A stretch of DNA of 64,000 bases from Lactifluus volemus (taxonomy: Eukaryota > Basidiomycota > Agaricomycetes > Russulales > Russulaceae): the NCBI GenBank assembly GCA_022376515.1, contig WTXI01000015.1, positions 186,001 through 250,000 of the forward strand. The letters run 5' to 3'. Below are positions 33,447 to 44,668 of this stretch, piece by piece (within the stretch, counting starts at the first letter, position 1; the number at the start of each line of letters is the position of its first letter). The position numbers were made by a program, and so were the translations under genes. The notes beneath the pieces are model-generated. The model was given only the letters and a program-made list of their open reading frames with translations. It was not told the DNA's origin and ran no database searches.

Positions 33447-35547
33447 ATGTCCACCACTCTGAGCCAAAACGGAGGGCAGACTGCTACGATCTCTTGTCCT
33501 GCTTCACGCTGTCCGTTACCTGCCTGGAGCCGGACGTTCTCGAGTGCTGATGCACTTCTGGATCATGCCCGACAGACCAGAACTCTGCATCCGTTGTGCA
33601 CGACGTGCAACAGGGTGTTCAAAGACACCGCAGCTCTGGACCAAGTCTGTTTATTTATTTTTATTTCCTTCTCGTGTTGTCCCACCTTTTTTAACGGGAT
33701 TTTCTGTGCCCTTTTTTTGCAGCACGTAGAAGCAAAACACGTCGTTCTATGTCAGCCTTGCAACCGAAAATACAAATCCCAATCCGCTCTCGACCAACAC
33801 TGGCGCGCTTCGACCGCGCATCCCAATTGTCCCATTTGCGAGGCAGGCGCCCCCGATACAAACGCTCTCGCCGAGGTGAGATTCTTCATCGCTGAACGAC
33901 CTTTTTGGGACCCTTAGACCCTCACTCGGCAGCACATCGCGAATGCGCATCCAAAAGTGCGCTGCTGCGGCACTCTAATAAACGAGGTTGATTTGGACGC
34001 GCACTACCTTACTTCGCGCAGCCATCCCGTGTGCGACAATGCATCGTCGGCTTTGCAACTGAAGTAGAGCTTACTGCGGTGCGCAGTTCGCGGTACCATT
34101 TCGTGGTTCTTTTTATGGCTCATACCAATTTGCTTCACTGAAATAGCACAATTCAGAATTACACTCTGAGCTGCAGTGTAGAATTTGCGATGCGCAGTTC
34201 CCATCGGAAGAGGTGTTAAGAGCACACACGAGTGACTTGTCGAACCATAGCCGGTGTGAGTTCTGCAGCGCACAATTCAAGGACACATCAGCATTGGTTG
34301 AGGTAACTTCGTATTGCTGTCGTGTCCTGTGTGAAGTGGACCACGCTCTTAACTCTTTTCTTTTCAGCATTTTACAGAAACGCATCTCCACCGAGATGAC
34401 GCCCAAGATGCATCGAGACATTCCAGGGTGGTGAGCTTCCTCTCTCCACTTCATGCGCTGGCCTTCTGAAATTATTTTTGCCCACAGGAATCCTCTTCAA
34501 CAGCTCTCTCACCTAGCCCTCCCATGAGTCAATCATCCATTCCTTCTTCTAGACCTACGTTCTCTGTAATCGGTTCAGGCCGTGCCACAGCAGGCCGCCC
34601 CGAACCTCCCAGCCACGCTAGCACCAGCGTCTCCGACATTAGCTCTGACATCTACCGTTCTCCTCCCAGCATGGGTACCACCTTCACTTCGTCCTCTCCC
34701 AGCCTCAACGGCAACTCCTCCAACATCTCCCATTTACAACACTTCCACGGCTTGCCCGTGCGGTCTCCCCGGCCGAGCACCCCACCCCCGCCCCATCCCC
34801 AACACCCCAACGCCAATTTTTCTACCTACACCTCTGGCGCCGCCGCCGCCAACCCACACCCACGTTTGGCACATGCGTCCTCGGAAGCCGCTTTCATCAC
34901 TGCTACTCCCCAATTATCTTCCTCACCATCGCCCCGCCGCCTGATTCCCTCCCCGTCCCCATACAAGCTATGGGGCCAGCGGGACCCGTGACGCCCGCAC
35001 GTAGGAGCGCTCACGCCTTGTTGCACGCGCGATTGCAATCCCGTCAAGCGCAGCAGCAGCAACAGCCCCAGCCGCCGTCCTCCGTTCGGTCCAAAACATC
35101 CGTCGCCGAGACACCCTCGGGTGACCTCGCCAACTTTCATCTGCTCAGCGGCTCGCCTTTGCAGTCCGTCGCCGACCTTGATACGCCAACGCCCTCTCCG
35201 CGAACGCCGAGCATGCCAAGCGTATCCCCTGCAGACGCGCAGGCCTATGCGCTCGCTTCCCATAACGGTGGTGGTGCCTACCTACCGCTCACAACGTTCC
35301 TACCTGGTTCAAGCGTCTCCCCTCCTTCGGGCGAGGGCAGAGGGCAGTGGCTACGTCGACAACTGTCAAATCGATCTTTTATTGCCGAATGTGCGGGACA
35401 GATCCTTGTCTTGAAATTACGGCAACCGGCTGTGGGCACATATTTTGCAACCAATGCATCGTAGAAGAAGTCCGCGAGAACGCGCGTTGTCCTGTATGCA
35501 ACGCCGTGGTATTATTGTTTGCACTGTTGAAACTAGATGTATCGTAG
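33447..35547 (+). CDS. C2H2-type zinc-finger protein with C-terminal RING finger
   Basis: The N-terminal half carries a series of C2H2-like units: CPASRCPLPAW, CTTCNRVFKDTAALDQH, LCQPCNRKYKSQSALDQHW, CRICDAQFPSEEVLRAH and CEFCSAQFKDTSALVEH (about 33490-34380). A long serine/proline-rich linker follows (about 34520-35330). The C-terminus is a C3HC4-type RING: FYCRMCGTDPCLEI, GCGHIFCNQCI, then ARCPVCNAVVLLFALLKLDVS, ending at 35547. RING proteins are usually E3 ubiquitin ligases; substrate unknown. The frame changes in the linker are explained by introns with weak donors (one of 50 bases at about 34950-35005, one at about 35267-35345) or by small indels. The similarity to agaricomycete C2H2/RING proteins is clear, the function is inference. 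Confidence 0.8.
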
Positions 35548-35704
35548 GCTGAACCATTGTTGGTAAAAACTCTTGTAAGGGGAATACTCATATACCACGT
35601 CTGTCGTAGATCTAGCTATAAACCGTTTCCTGCTATGGGTTGCACTCGTAGTCTCAGACCTTTAGTATATCACAAACAGGACAAAGCAAGGACAAAGGAA
35701 ATAT

Positions 35705-38450
35705 CTAATGTTGAGCGACGCGTGTTTCAGAGCTTTCGACAGGCAAGAGCCCTAGACTCCCGCGTTGCAACCTTATACCATACCCTGCGCCAAGTGCCTC
35801 CTCCTCCAGAGAGTGCAAGCCATTGTGCTCTCGATGAATCATATGCCGTGCATTGATCTTTTCGAGAATACGTCGTATCTCGGCTTCAGCTTCCGCTGCT
35901 GAGGATGCGGGCGGGAGCAAGGACGCGTCCCTGGCAATGTTGCGGATTTCTAGAGGTGGCAAAAGTGGTACATCGGGGCCAATGAATGTAGTAGTAACAC
36001 CCTGGTGCAAGTTATCGGTTCGAGAGTGATTGGTGCTTGGAGTGAAGGATTTATGCTTGAGATGGTACTTCTTCGTCGAGACAGCAAGGATGGCCTTTCA
36101 GGTGCAGCTGCTGTTGCGGTGGGAGGGAACGGGTACCAGGCTCGGGTTCCGCGGACTCTTCTGAGATTCCACTGACCTTTCCCAGCCATTTGCGTACCGC
36201 ATCGATAGTACCACTGCGCTTCCTTACCGAGTGGGGAACAGGTCCATATCTAGCTTTGTTTGCGTATCGGCGTCCTTCATACCAGAGCCTTCTAAGATAG
36301 AAGCTGGCACGCCCTCCGCATTGAGGTTGATACCCTCGAAATGCTTGCGCAGTGCACTGGCCGCGTCAAGATTGATGGGGTTGAACAGTGCTGCACAGAA
36401 TTCTATCGCGTTCTGTACTTCAACCTCCGAGAGCCGAGGACCAAGATCTGCATTCCCTTGTATGACTAGTGTGAACAGGCACGATGAGCGGGTGGGATGC
36501 ATCTATTTGTATGAATCGTACCAGGTCGCAGGAATGAAAAGGCTTTATCAAAATTGTCCTCACCGACGTCGCAAAGCACGTCCTTCGATTGCGCACGTAT
36601 TTGTTTGTATGCACTTAAGACGACTATAAGGAAGCTGAGCCGAAGGCCTGGGATAAGCGAGAACAGAACAGAAAAAGAAAGGCGTACCGTGTGTATGAGA
36701 CACCAACACGCTGGGAGTGCCACTCCGCCGCCTCCGATTCGGGGCAATCCCGGCGAATGGATGCTGCGATCGATGCTGCAGCAGAGAGGCCGCTTGTCAT
36801 GGCCAGGTGAACACCCGATGAAAAGAATGGATCAATGAAAGCTATAGATCCGAATTTCATGACGTGACTGTAATTTAAGCATCACTGAGCCACCCACCAG
36901 CAGCGTCTCCCACTATACGGAAATATTCGCCAGCGTAGGATGACGCAGAGTAGCTGTAGTCACTCGCTGTACGAACAGTATCCGCCTCTGATTCACCACG
37001 AACCATCACACCGTCTAGGCCTAACAATCGCTTAACACCGGGTGTGAGATCTAGAGCCTTGCGGTATCGTTGCTCGGCTCCCATAGGTGCAGACCACGAT
37101 CCGCCAGGCGAGAACGGGAGTGTGGGGGATGACGGAGATGACGGAGGAGTTCCACATGAAGGTGTATTGGACAATAAATGAGACGAGGAATCTGTGGACG
37201 AAGAGGTTGAACTTGCATCCCAAAATCTCATGGAGGGTGTAGTTGGAGATGGCATGAACGATTGGGAACCACGAGAGCGGTGCGACTGGGCAGACTGATG
37301 GAACGCAAGCTGCTCCCGCACGACGCCAACGGAGGTGAGACTTTCACTAAGGGGTATAAACCAAGCCCAACCCGATTCATCTATGCTGACGTTGAGAATA
37401 TCGGCATCGTTGAGTTTGGCATTATCGTACCTGTAAGTGCCTCAAAATAAGGAGCGCCTTCCGCTGCTGCACCACGAGCATAAAGATCTGTATTTCGCCA
37501 ATAGGCCCACATGGCCACATTTTTCAGACTCGCGTTGTAGTGTCGATTTTTAAGATAACGACTTGACATTAATCCCGCTCGTCCACTGGCGTCAATAAGG
37601 TAGTCGAATGTGATGGTTCCGCTCTCCGAGGATGGTCCGTGAGTCCATTGGGCTGAAATAGGGCGCTCTCCAGAAAAGGTGAGTGACATAACCTTGGTAG
37701 ACTGAAACACCTGAGTTCCTGTGGATTCAGCATGGTCCAATAGTATCTTGTCAAACTCAGAGCGGGTCTAAAGCTAGTGTTAAGAAGGAGATTTTTAGAG
37801 GTTGGGTACTGATAGAATACGCACGACATTCCAGGCATTGTTATCATGTCCCAAGGCCATGAAATCTGTGTCTAAACAATGGCTCTATAGGCCATAGCGA
37901 CTGATTAGAGGAAACATACAAGCCTCTCTTTTAAATCGATTGAATTTCATTGCTGCACCCGGCTGAGCGTTTTCGGACGAGAATTAGCCGTGTCAGTGTG
38001 TATAGGGTAAGGCGGACCTTCTTAAAGAAGCCATAAGAGGCGACCTTTTCCTCTGCGCTAATGAAGCGGAGGTGATGCCTGATAGAGGGAAGTAGACTTT
38101 CGCCTATATGGTATCTACAGTAAATCAAGGGGCAGATCAACGATAACAGAGGAAGCGTAGGACAGAATAGAACGAGCCTCGGAATTCTGTAGCCTCGAGT
38201 AGGACTACGTGAAAGCCCTCGAGAGCAAGACAGGCGGCGGCATAGCTTCCGCTGGGACCACCGCCTACGACAAGAATTTGTGCGTGCTGTTCGAGATGGA
38301 TACTGAGTGGGATGAAAAGATGAGGAGAGGGGATAGACAGACCTCTGGAGGATGAAGAGACATCATGATGCAAACCCGATCTAACCAATCCACTTTTGAG
38401 ACAAGCAACGTCGGCCAACTTACAACTTTGCCCTCCGCAGAAGTTTCCAT
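35705..38450 (-). CDS. Flavin-dependent halogenase-like FAD monooxygenase
   Basis: Flavin-dependent halogenases use FADH2, oxygen and halide to chlorinate or brominate aromatic substrates. The FAD-binding motif is [14 protein letters not shown] (about 38250-38290). It is followed by [33 protein letters not shown] and the halogenase hallmark [11 protein letters not shown] (about 37340-37380). [22 protein letters not shown] is another family block (about 36830-36920). A serine-rich insertion of about 100 residues lies between the last two blocks. The C-terminal region has [14 protein letters not shown] and helical, acidic sequence to the stop at 35705. I start at METSAEGKV at 38450, joined by an intron to HAQILVV. 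It resembles fungal phenolic halogenases, including those of Armillaria. The substrate is unknown, and no polyketide or peptide synthase gene is nearby. Confidence 0.85.
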
Positions 38451-38784
38451 CTATTCTAGACCGAGTTCAAATAAAATAGAAGAATGCTCCATTTTAGTAG
38501 ATACTCTTGTCATTTTGGTATCACTTTGAGCCGGGCTTTTAGATCTGCCTAGCTGTGAATGCCGGTGGCGTACCTGAAAATGGCACTTCTCGACTTTATA
38601 ATCCCATGGGGGGAAAGGGAAGACCATAATTCATCCAAAAGATCCACATCTTCTATGTGGGTCGCCCAGAATCGTTCAGCTGGATACAACAAGCCGCGAT
38701 GGAAGGACATCAAAATTGCTCAAAAGTCTGTACAGCTGACTTGAGTACCATGTGGGCCACTCCTTGTATTCGTATCTTCACACA
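38451..38784. other. Intergenic region
   Basis: This is the halogenase promoter side and the DMC1 3' flank. A TTATAA-containing word near 38595-38602 may be a TATA element, though far (about 145 bases) from the start codon. No gene. Confidence 0.35.
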
Positions 38785-40881
38785 TCAAATATCTGCCCAA
38801 CCTCCATCGTCAAGCTTATATGAAGCTTCAGACTCAGGTTTGTCAGGGCTATCGACAAGCTTCGCGACTCGCTCCTCTGCACGACCTGATCCGTACGCCG
38901 AGCATCATTAGTCTCACGAGGAACTGGCTAACAGTGCCACAGGTCGCCGGACATTACGCGAGCGCTGTGTAGGACAACTCGATTGACCCGACATACCTTT
39001 GCGTAAAAAAATTCTTGTAGCTGAAGCGTGCGATAAAATGTGGCCACCGATAGGTTTTAATGCACCGCCAGCTACGAAAGTCATAGTTGCCCCAGGGTCG
39101 GCTGCGCGTGACAAGGGGGCAGTGAGTGAAACGAATGCTGGGCAAGACAGGCATTACTGACATTGTACTTGGTTAGTGATCAAAATAGCAACCTTTGAGT
39201 CGATAGTAAGTCGACGTCATTCATCAAGAGCATAAGACTTGCATTGAATTCCTCAGAAATTTTGGACAGCTTGGAGAGCATCTGCAGCAGCCTGATGGTG
39301 AGTTGCATGTGCACATACGGCCGATAATCGCACCTGAGCCAGCTGCAATGACTTCGGTAAGTATGATGTTCTAAGAGAAAACTGGAGTACATCACCTTTT
39401 GTTGTCTTTCACTGAGCTCACCACGACCAGAGAAGTCGACGCGGAACAGAGCCATTATACTGTCAACGACCTTTCGAGGCAACATCAATCAGAAGCTATG
39501 CTCGCTTGGATCGCCCTTCCTCTCACAAGCAACCGAAAGTCTTTATCTTCTGCGAATCGTTGGGAACACTCGTTGAGGAGTTCCATCTGCCAGCGAAAGA
39601 TGTAATCGTCTATGTCCGATAACAACTACCTAAGGGAGGGGATTCTACCTGATGTTCGCTATTAAATGCACGAGCTAATGCAGTTTCAGCCAATATTATT
39701 CGAGATTGTACGGAGGCCGACGTACCGTAGAGAATATTCTCGAGAGCCATGTCCCCGTCCACCCCAAATCGATCTGCGATGGATTTGATACGGTCGGGTC
39801 GGAAAGTACCTATGGAACAACACAAGCTCTAGAAAGGAATGAAGCAAGGTTTATCCACCCACCTTCCGTGTCTATGTAAGCTACCTGCATAAATAACGTT
39901 GTTATGTCGGGCAATGTTTGAAACCTTTGCTCGACGTACTTTTCCCGCCGCACCGCCGAGTTCCGGAGGTAGCTGGGCCACTACACTCATGGTATGACTG
40001 AGCTGGGTCTTTCCTGTGCGATACTCGCCATACACTAACGAGGGTGGTGTTGTTACAAAGACAGAGCCATTACTAAAGATACTTTCCTTCAGTGATGGAC
40101 TGCGACATAATTCCTCCTATGAAAAGCCAGGTTTAACATTGTGGTACCTCACATCGCTATCAAGGACTTACCTCCAAGTATGGCATCGACGGATTTACTT
40201 CCCGTACTGATTATCAAGACTCGTTTGCGCTTTTCTTGCAACTCAAGACCGGTCGCGAAAGAGGACCCCTAAAACTCGGTTCGTTGCATGAACTAAAGGA
40301 CAAATGGTGAAATTAGCTTGCGTTTATTTTATGCGCTGCTTCCTATAAACGGATGAGCATACCATACACGCATATATGAAGCGAACTTCACTCACCTTAA
40401 TCTTCTCGACCTTGGCTTCCGACATGCCCTGGTATGGCACACCACCCATCGCGTGAGCATTCAAATTTCACCTCATGACGCTAGATAGGCACACTTACTT
40501 TAATCTTTAGCATCTGCCTCCGTGTAGTCATATTGACACCAGACACAGTGTTGATCGCAGCTGCCTACAATTCAGGGATATGTCATCGGTCAGTCACCAC
40601 CAAAGCCGGACCATACCTTGAGCTTCAGAATGTCTTGCACGTTGATACCCTGGTGAAGATCGTGTCAAAGGATTCGGGGAGAACGAGTGAAATGCGCATA
40701 CATGTTGTTGGAGGTCATCCACTGAGTCAAAGTACGGCGTCTACACGAACCCAGATTTCAGATACAGATCTCATTTATTTTTTTTGGGAGGGAACTCGAC
40801 ACGAACCTCGTCTGCTTCCTCAACAGGGCTCTCAGCTCGAGAGGGTGGAGGGGGAACTGCTGCTGAAGCGGTGCGTGCCAT
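38785..40881 (-). CDS. DMC1: DMC1, meiosis-specific RecA-family recombinase
   Basis: Dmc1 forms filaments on single-stranded DNA and drives interhomologue strand exchange in meiosis. The N-terminus [18 protein letters not shown] is followed by a helix-hairpin-helix region ([30 protein letters not shown]). Walker A is GEYRTGKTQ, followed by [12 protein letters not shown], the DMC1-like version of a stretch that reads CHTLAVTCQLP in RAD51. Then come [18 protein letters not shown], Walker B with [24 protein letters not shown], and SDPGATMTF with [21 protein letters not shown]. The end is [21 protein letters not shown]. Introns are numerous. The one at 39242-39193 has a GC donor (GCAAGT) and restores EEFN to VAILITNQ. 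The gene appears intact. Confidence 0.94.
39193..39242 (-). other. DMC1: GC-AG intron of DMC1
   Basis: The 50-base intron begins GCAAGT and ends CAAAG on the minus strand. Removing it joins EEFN to VAILITNQ, as RecA-family proteins require. No GT donor nearby gives this join. Confidence 0.8.
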
Positions 40882-41403
40882 CACTTGAAAAAACTAAAAT
40901 GATAAGGAAGATTCGGACTGATTGATAAAGAGTGTATTAGACCTCAGAGAAGGAGCGGGATGTATGCTTTTATGGGGCGACTTCCTGTCGCGGTCACGTG
41001 AGTACACCATCTCGCCACCAGACTCGGAGCGGGATGTGGAGCAGGCGATCATGATCGATACCCCATGTGGGCTGCCCGCGTGGTGTCACTGTCGTGCCTC
41101 TCGGCGCCTCACCCAACAACTGCAGAATTGTTACCATTGACGAAGACATCTTGGCCTGGTGCAAGTACGCGGGCCGATGGGCAAGGCGCTCACGCATGCT
41201 TGGGTCGCGAATCACCTGACCGCTAACCCAGAGGTTGGTGTGAAGACAACATTCACGAACCCCCCATCCTGTACTCGACACCCCAGGGGTTTATCAATAA
41301 ATCAAAGGAAGCGTTGACCACGCAATCGAGTCTGATTGTTAGCTACAAGGACAATAAATAGGATATCTCTTTCGTAACGTAAAACATCGCGGAATCGATT
41401 AGA
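40882..41403. other. Intergenic region, DMC1 upstream
   Basis: This holds the DMC1 promoter side and the SREBP 3' flank, both genes on the minus strand. A TCACGTGA word lies near 40994-41001. No gene is supported. Confidence 0.4.
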
Positions 41404-44291
41404 TTAACAACACAATAAAGTATCTTGGGATGAAGATAAATAGTGATCATACTCGCCTCCTCGAGGCCTGTCCACGTCCACGAGCATGTCTATGACGCGG
41501 TCCCTCGCCTCCTCGAGCTCAGAACCGCCTTTGTAAAACACTTCACCGTCTAGGGCAACTCGCAGTGCTGAACGCAGCGCGGCATTACGGCGCGATGGTG
41601 AAGGAGGAGGTGAAAGCACGACGGGTATGCTCGACGAACCAGGCCATCCGGACGGGAACAGTCCTCGGTATAGGACAATCGCCTCAAGTAGGATTCGCAC
41701 CTCGCGCACCTCGTCATCGGACGGCTTGGTGATCTCTTCGTGTCGGACAAACACGCCGGTGCAGACGCGCTCGAGAAGGTCAACCAGCTCCGCAGTGCGC
41801 CCGCCCATCGATCGCCCCGCTTCAACCACCGCATGTCGTTCCTCTTCTTCGCAGACGTCTTTCTTGGTATCGTATATGTCGCTGTCGCGCGACTGAGAAT
41901 CCGCGCCTAGCACGGCACGGACAAACGTCCGCCCGCCGATGTGCGCGACGGCTTCGCGCACGTTGCGTACTGCAAGGGAGCCAAGCGGCGTGAGACGGAT
42001 GTCGCTCATCTTGGAAAGGCTGATTGAGGCTTCCTCAACGGTCATGGCACCGATAACCACCCGATCAAAGGGTCGCACGAACTGCGCATGAGTTGCCCGC
42101 GTCCAGAGCGCCTCGGCGCGTGCACGCCAGACGGGGAAGACCAGGAGGGCGAGGGTCGATAAATCGCTCGACGATGTGGCAAAAGCGGGGGTATGGGAGA
42201 TCATCCCCCAATATGTCTGGGCACGGAGACCGAAAGAGGTGGTGCCTAAAATCGAAGTCAGCACCTCGTTGATAGCTGGCAATCAAGGACAGGACATACG
42301 ATCAAATACTGCTAGCTCTGCTAATCTAACCCAGGCGCGTTGCTCGAGCTGCTTGTGTTCAAGTGTTTTGGCCTTTCCTCCACGCTTAGGCATCACAATG
42401 CTAAGCAAAAGCCCCAAGAGACCGGGATGCACACCAAGCGCTGTGCGCAGAAGAACAGCTTCGTTTGAAGTACCACGTTGACTGGAGTCGAGGGCATTGA
42501 TGAGACTAACCCATCTAGCTGTATCCTTGCGTGGGAAGTTGGTGGACGACTGAGGTCGTGGGAAGTCTTTGGGAAGGAAAGGGAGTAAAACAGAAAAGAA
42601 GACGAGGCCAGAAATGACAAGATGGAAGACTTGCAACACTTCTCTCCAACCAAAAGTGGAAGCGGACACTGCCGGCGTAACAAGAGCACCCGAGTCGGCG
42701 AGGACAACACCGGGATGAGTAGGCGGCGAACTTGAGTACGAAGCGAGGGGTGAATTGAAGAAAGAAAATAAGGCGAAAACAGCGAGGAGATACTGCGTCG
42801 GCTGCCCCTGAACGGGAGAAGGATCGACAATCGGGTGTGGTTGCTGCTGCTGGGATTGCGTGGCCTCACCCTCTGGCAATGGCTGTACCTTTCGCGGCCG
42901 GCCACGCTTTCGCTTTTCGGGTACGACACCAGGACTTGTCTCTTCTTTCTTGGGCTTTGGCTCCTTTGCAACCTTCTTTGGTGCACTCTTGATGCGCTTC
43001 TTCGGATGTACGTTGTCGTCGTCCTGGTCGCTCTCTCCGTCATCAGCGCCATCATCCTCAGAGATGTCTGAAGTGGCTTCATCACGCTCCGGCCCACCAA
43101 AGCGAGATACCCATTCACGCTCCCACTCGCGGAGAAGGGCGGGACCACCGACGAGACCTGAGATCAGAGAGCGCAAACCAGCTTGTTCGCGCTTTAGACG
43201 ATTCTCGCGGCGCTTTAGAACACTACGAGAAGTGTAAGCGAAATAGGTAGGTGAGAGCAAAACAGACTCTCACAGTATGTACTCTGCGGCCTTCCCGAGG
43301 ACGTTGGCTTTGCTTATTTTGCGAGCAACCTTGATACCATCTACGAATCCGCGTTCATCGACTACGTCGTCCCATACTGGTTTCTCATCCGACTCTGCAC
43401 CCTCCACAGAGTCCGGACCTTCTTGGCCCTCTCTTTGTTCTCGAGCACTCGAAGCGCGGGAACAGCGTCTTTCAATGACTGAATACGTGCGTTGAGGTTG
43501 GTGCGGTATCGTCGTTCGATCGTCGTGTGGCTCGTTTTGGGGCGACCGATTACGGCAACAGCCCCGCCCAGCGCGGGATCTAGTGAAGGGGTAGGCTCGA
43601 CAACTGGGGATTTGCGCTTAGTGCCAACAGTCGTAGCAGGGGAAGGACGTTGAAGGCGTGGAATTGGAAGCTTCGGGGGATCTAAATCGCGGTTAGAAGG
43701 TAGCGGAATATAAGCGTGGTAAGGTGTATACTGGAGAAAGTCAATTGTTCAGCCTGTCCCTGTACAGGCACAGCGAGTGTGACACCAGCAGCCAGACGTA
43801 CGGACTGCGCGAGCTCGTCTACAGGATCATTCACGGTGGCAAGGGCGGCAACCTGGGTACCTGGAAGGAGATTCGGGGATAGGGTAGCGATAGATGGTAT
43901 GGAGTTTGTGCCAGAGGGGTGTTGGATGGGAGAGAGAGATGCGCCAGATGAAGGAGAGGAAGAGATGCTCATACGACGAGCAAGGCTCTGAGGAAATACG
44001 ACTTGCTGCTGCTGCTGCGGAAAAGGCGACAAGTCGGTGGCAGAGAATATTTTTGGGTCAAAGTGGAGTGCGGTGGGATCGACTGCGAGGAGGGACCAAA
44101 GTCGAGATCCATATTGAGGTCAACATTAGGCCAAAGTCAAGGGTAGGAGGGTCGAATTTCAAGTTGGAGGAGTCGCTGTCCCAAAGACTTGAGAACTGGG
44201 ACCAATCTGGAGGACTGTCGGCTTGAGAAGAGCCAGAATCAGTAGAAGATGGAGGAGTGTCAGTAAGGAGGGAAAGATGGTCGTAAGACAT
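41404..44291 (-). CDS. SRE1: Sterol regulatory element-binding protein (SREBP/SRE1), membrane-tethered bHLH factor
   Basis: SREBPs are ER-membrane transcription factors that activate sterol genes after proteolytic release. The N-terminal activation region is acidic and serine/glutamine rich (MSYDHLSLLTDTPPSS, later PFPQQQQQVVF). The bHLH domain starts SHTTIERRYRTNLNARI (about 43490-43535) and carries the tyrosine that distinguishes SREBPs. An insertion separates it from ISKANVLGKAAEYI. A basic linker (RKRGRPRKV) follows. Two hydrophobic segments (YLLAVFALFSFF and VFHLVISGLVFFSVLLPFL, about 42560-42800) form a hairpin. The C-terminal region of about 400 residues is compatible with the regulatory part. 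The start could be MSYD (44291) or an upstream MAARE (44327). A CACGTGAT element lies about 90 bases upstream. Confidence 0.9.
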
Positions 44292-44380
44292 TATGGGAAT
44301 GTCCAACTGATCCTCTCGAGCTGCCATTTTGTATGGGTGCCGTTGTCGTACCACTTTCTTGCTGTTACATTTCCTTTGTA

Positions 44381-44388
44381 CACGTGAT
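44381..44388. promoter_or_regulatory. E-box/SRE-like element upstream of SREBP
   Basis: ATCACGTG on the SREBP strand, about 90 bases before the start at 44291. Tyrosine-containing bHLH factors of the SREBP family bind both E-boxes and SRE-like sites, so autoregulation is possible. The binding is inferred. Confidence 0.35.
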
Positions 44389-44668
44389 CCACACCTTTCG
44401 ATAGGACCTGTATTGAACTAGTACACTGACAGGTAGAGGGGATGACTGTATATAACCCTCAAAAGTCCAGACACTAGACCCGACCCTGACCTTCTTTGTG
44501 GTGCGCGTGTTCAAGATCGGCTGTTTCTAGGCTTTGCGCAAAAGCCAACTTGAACCATACAGCGGCGGACTTTGAAGGCATCCTTTCATTATATAGCCTG
44601 TCGCGTCGTCAATCCCTCCCCTTTTCCCGCATCTTCCCTCTTCCACTTTATCCCGCGTCTTTCATAAA

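Noticed and set aside
38785..40881. RAD51 rather than DMC1
   Set aside because: [12 protein letters not shown] after Walker A and the C-terminal [19 protein letters not shown] pattern fit DMC1.
35705..41403. Secondary-metabolite gene cluster around the halogenase
   Set aside because: Neighbours are DMC1 and a C2H2/RING protein. I see no polyketide or peptide synthase, terpene cyclase, transporter or pathway regulator.
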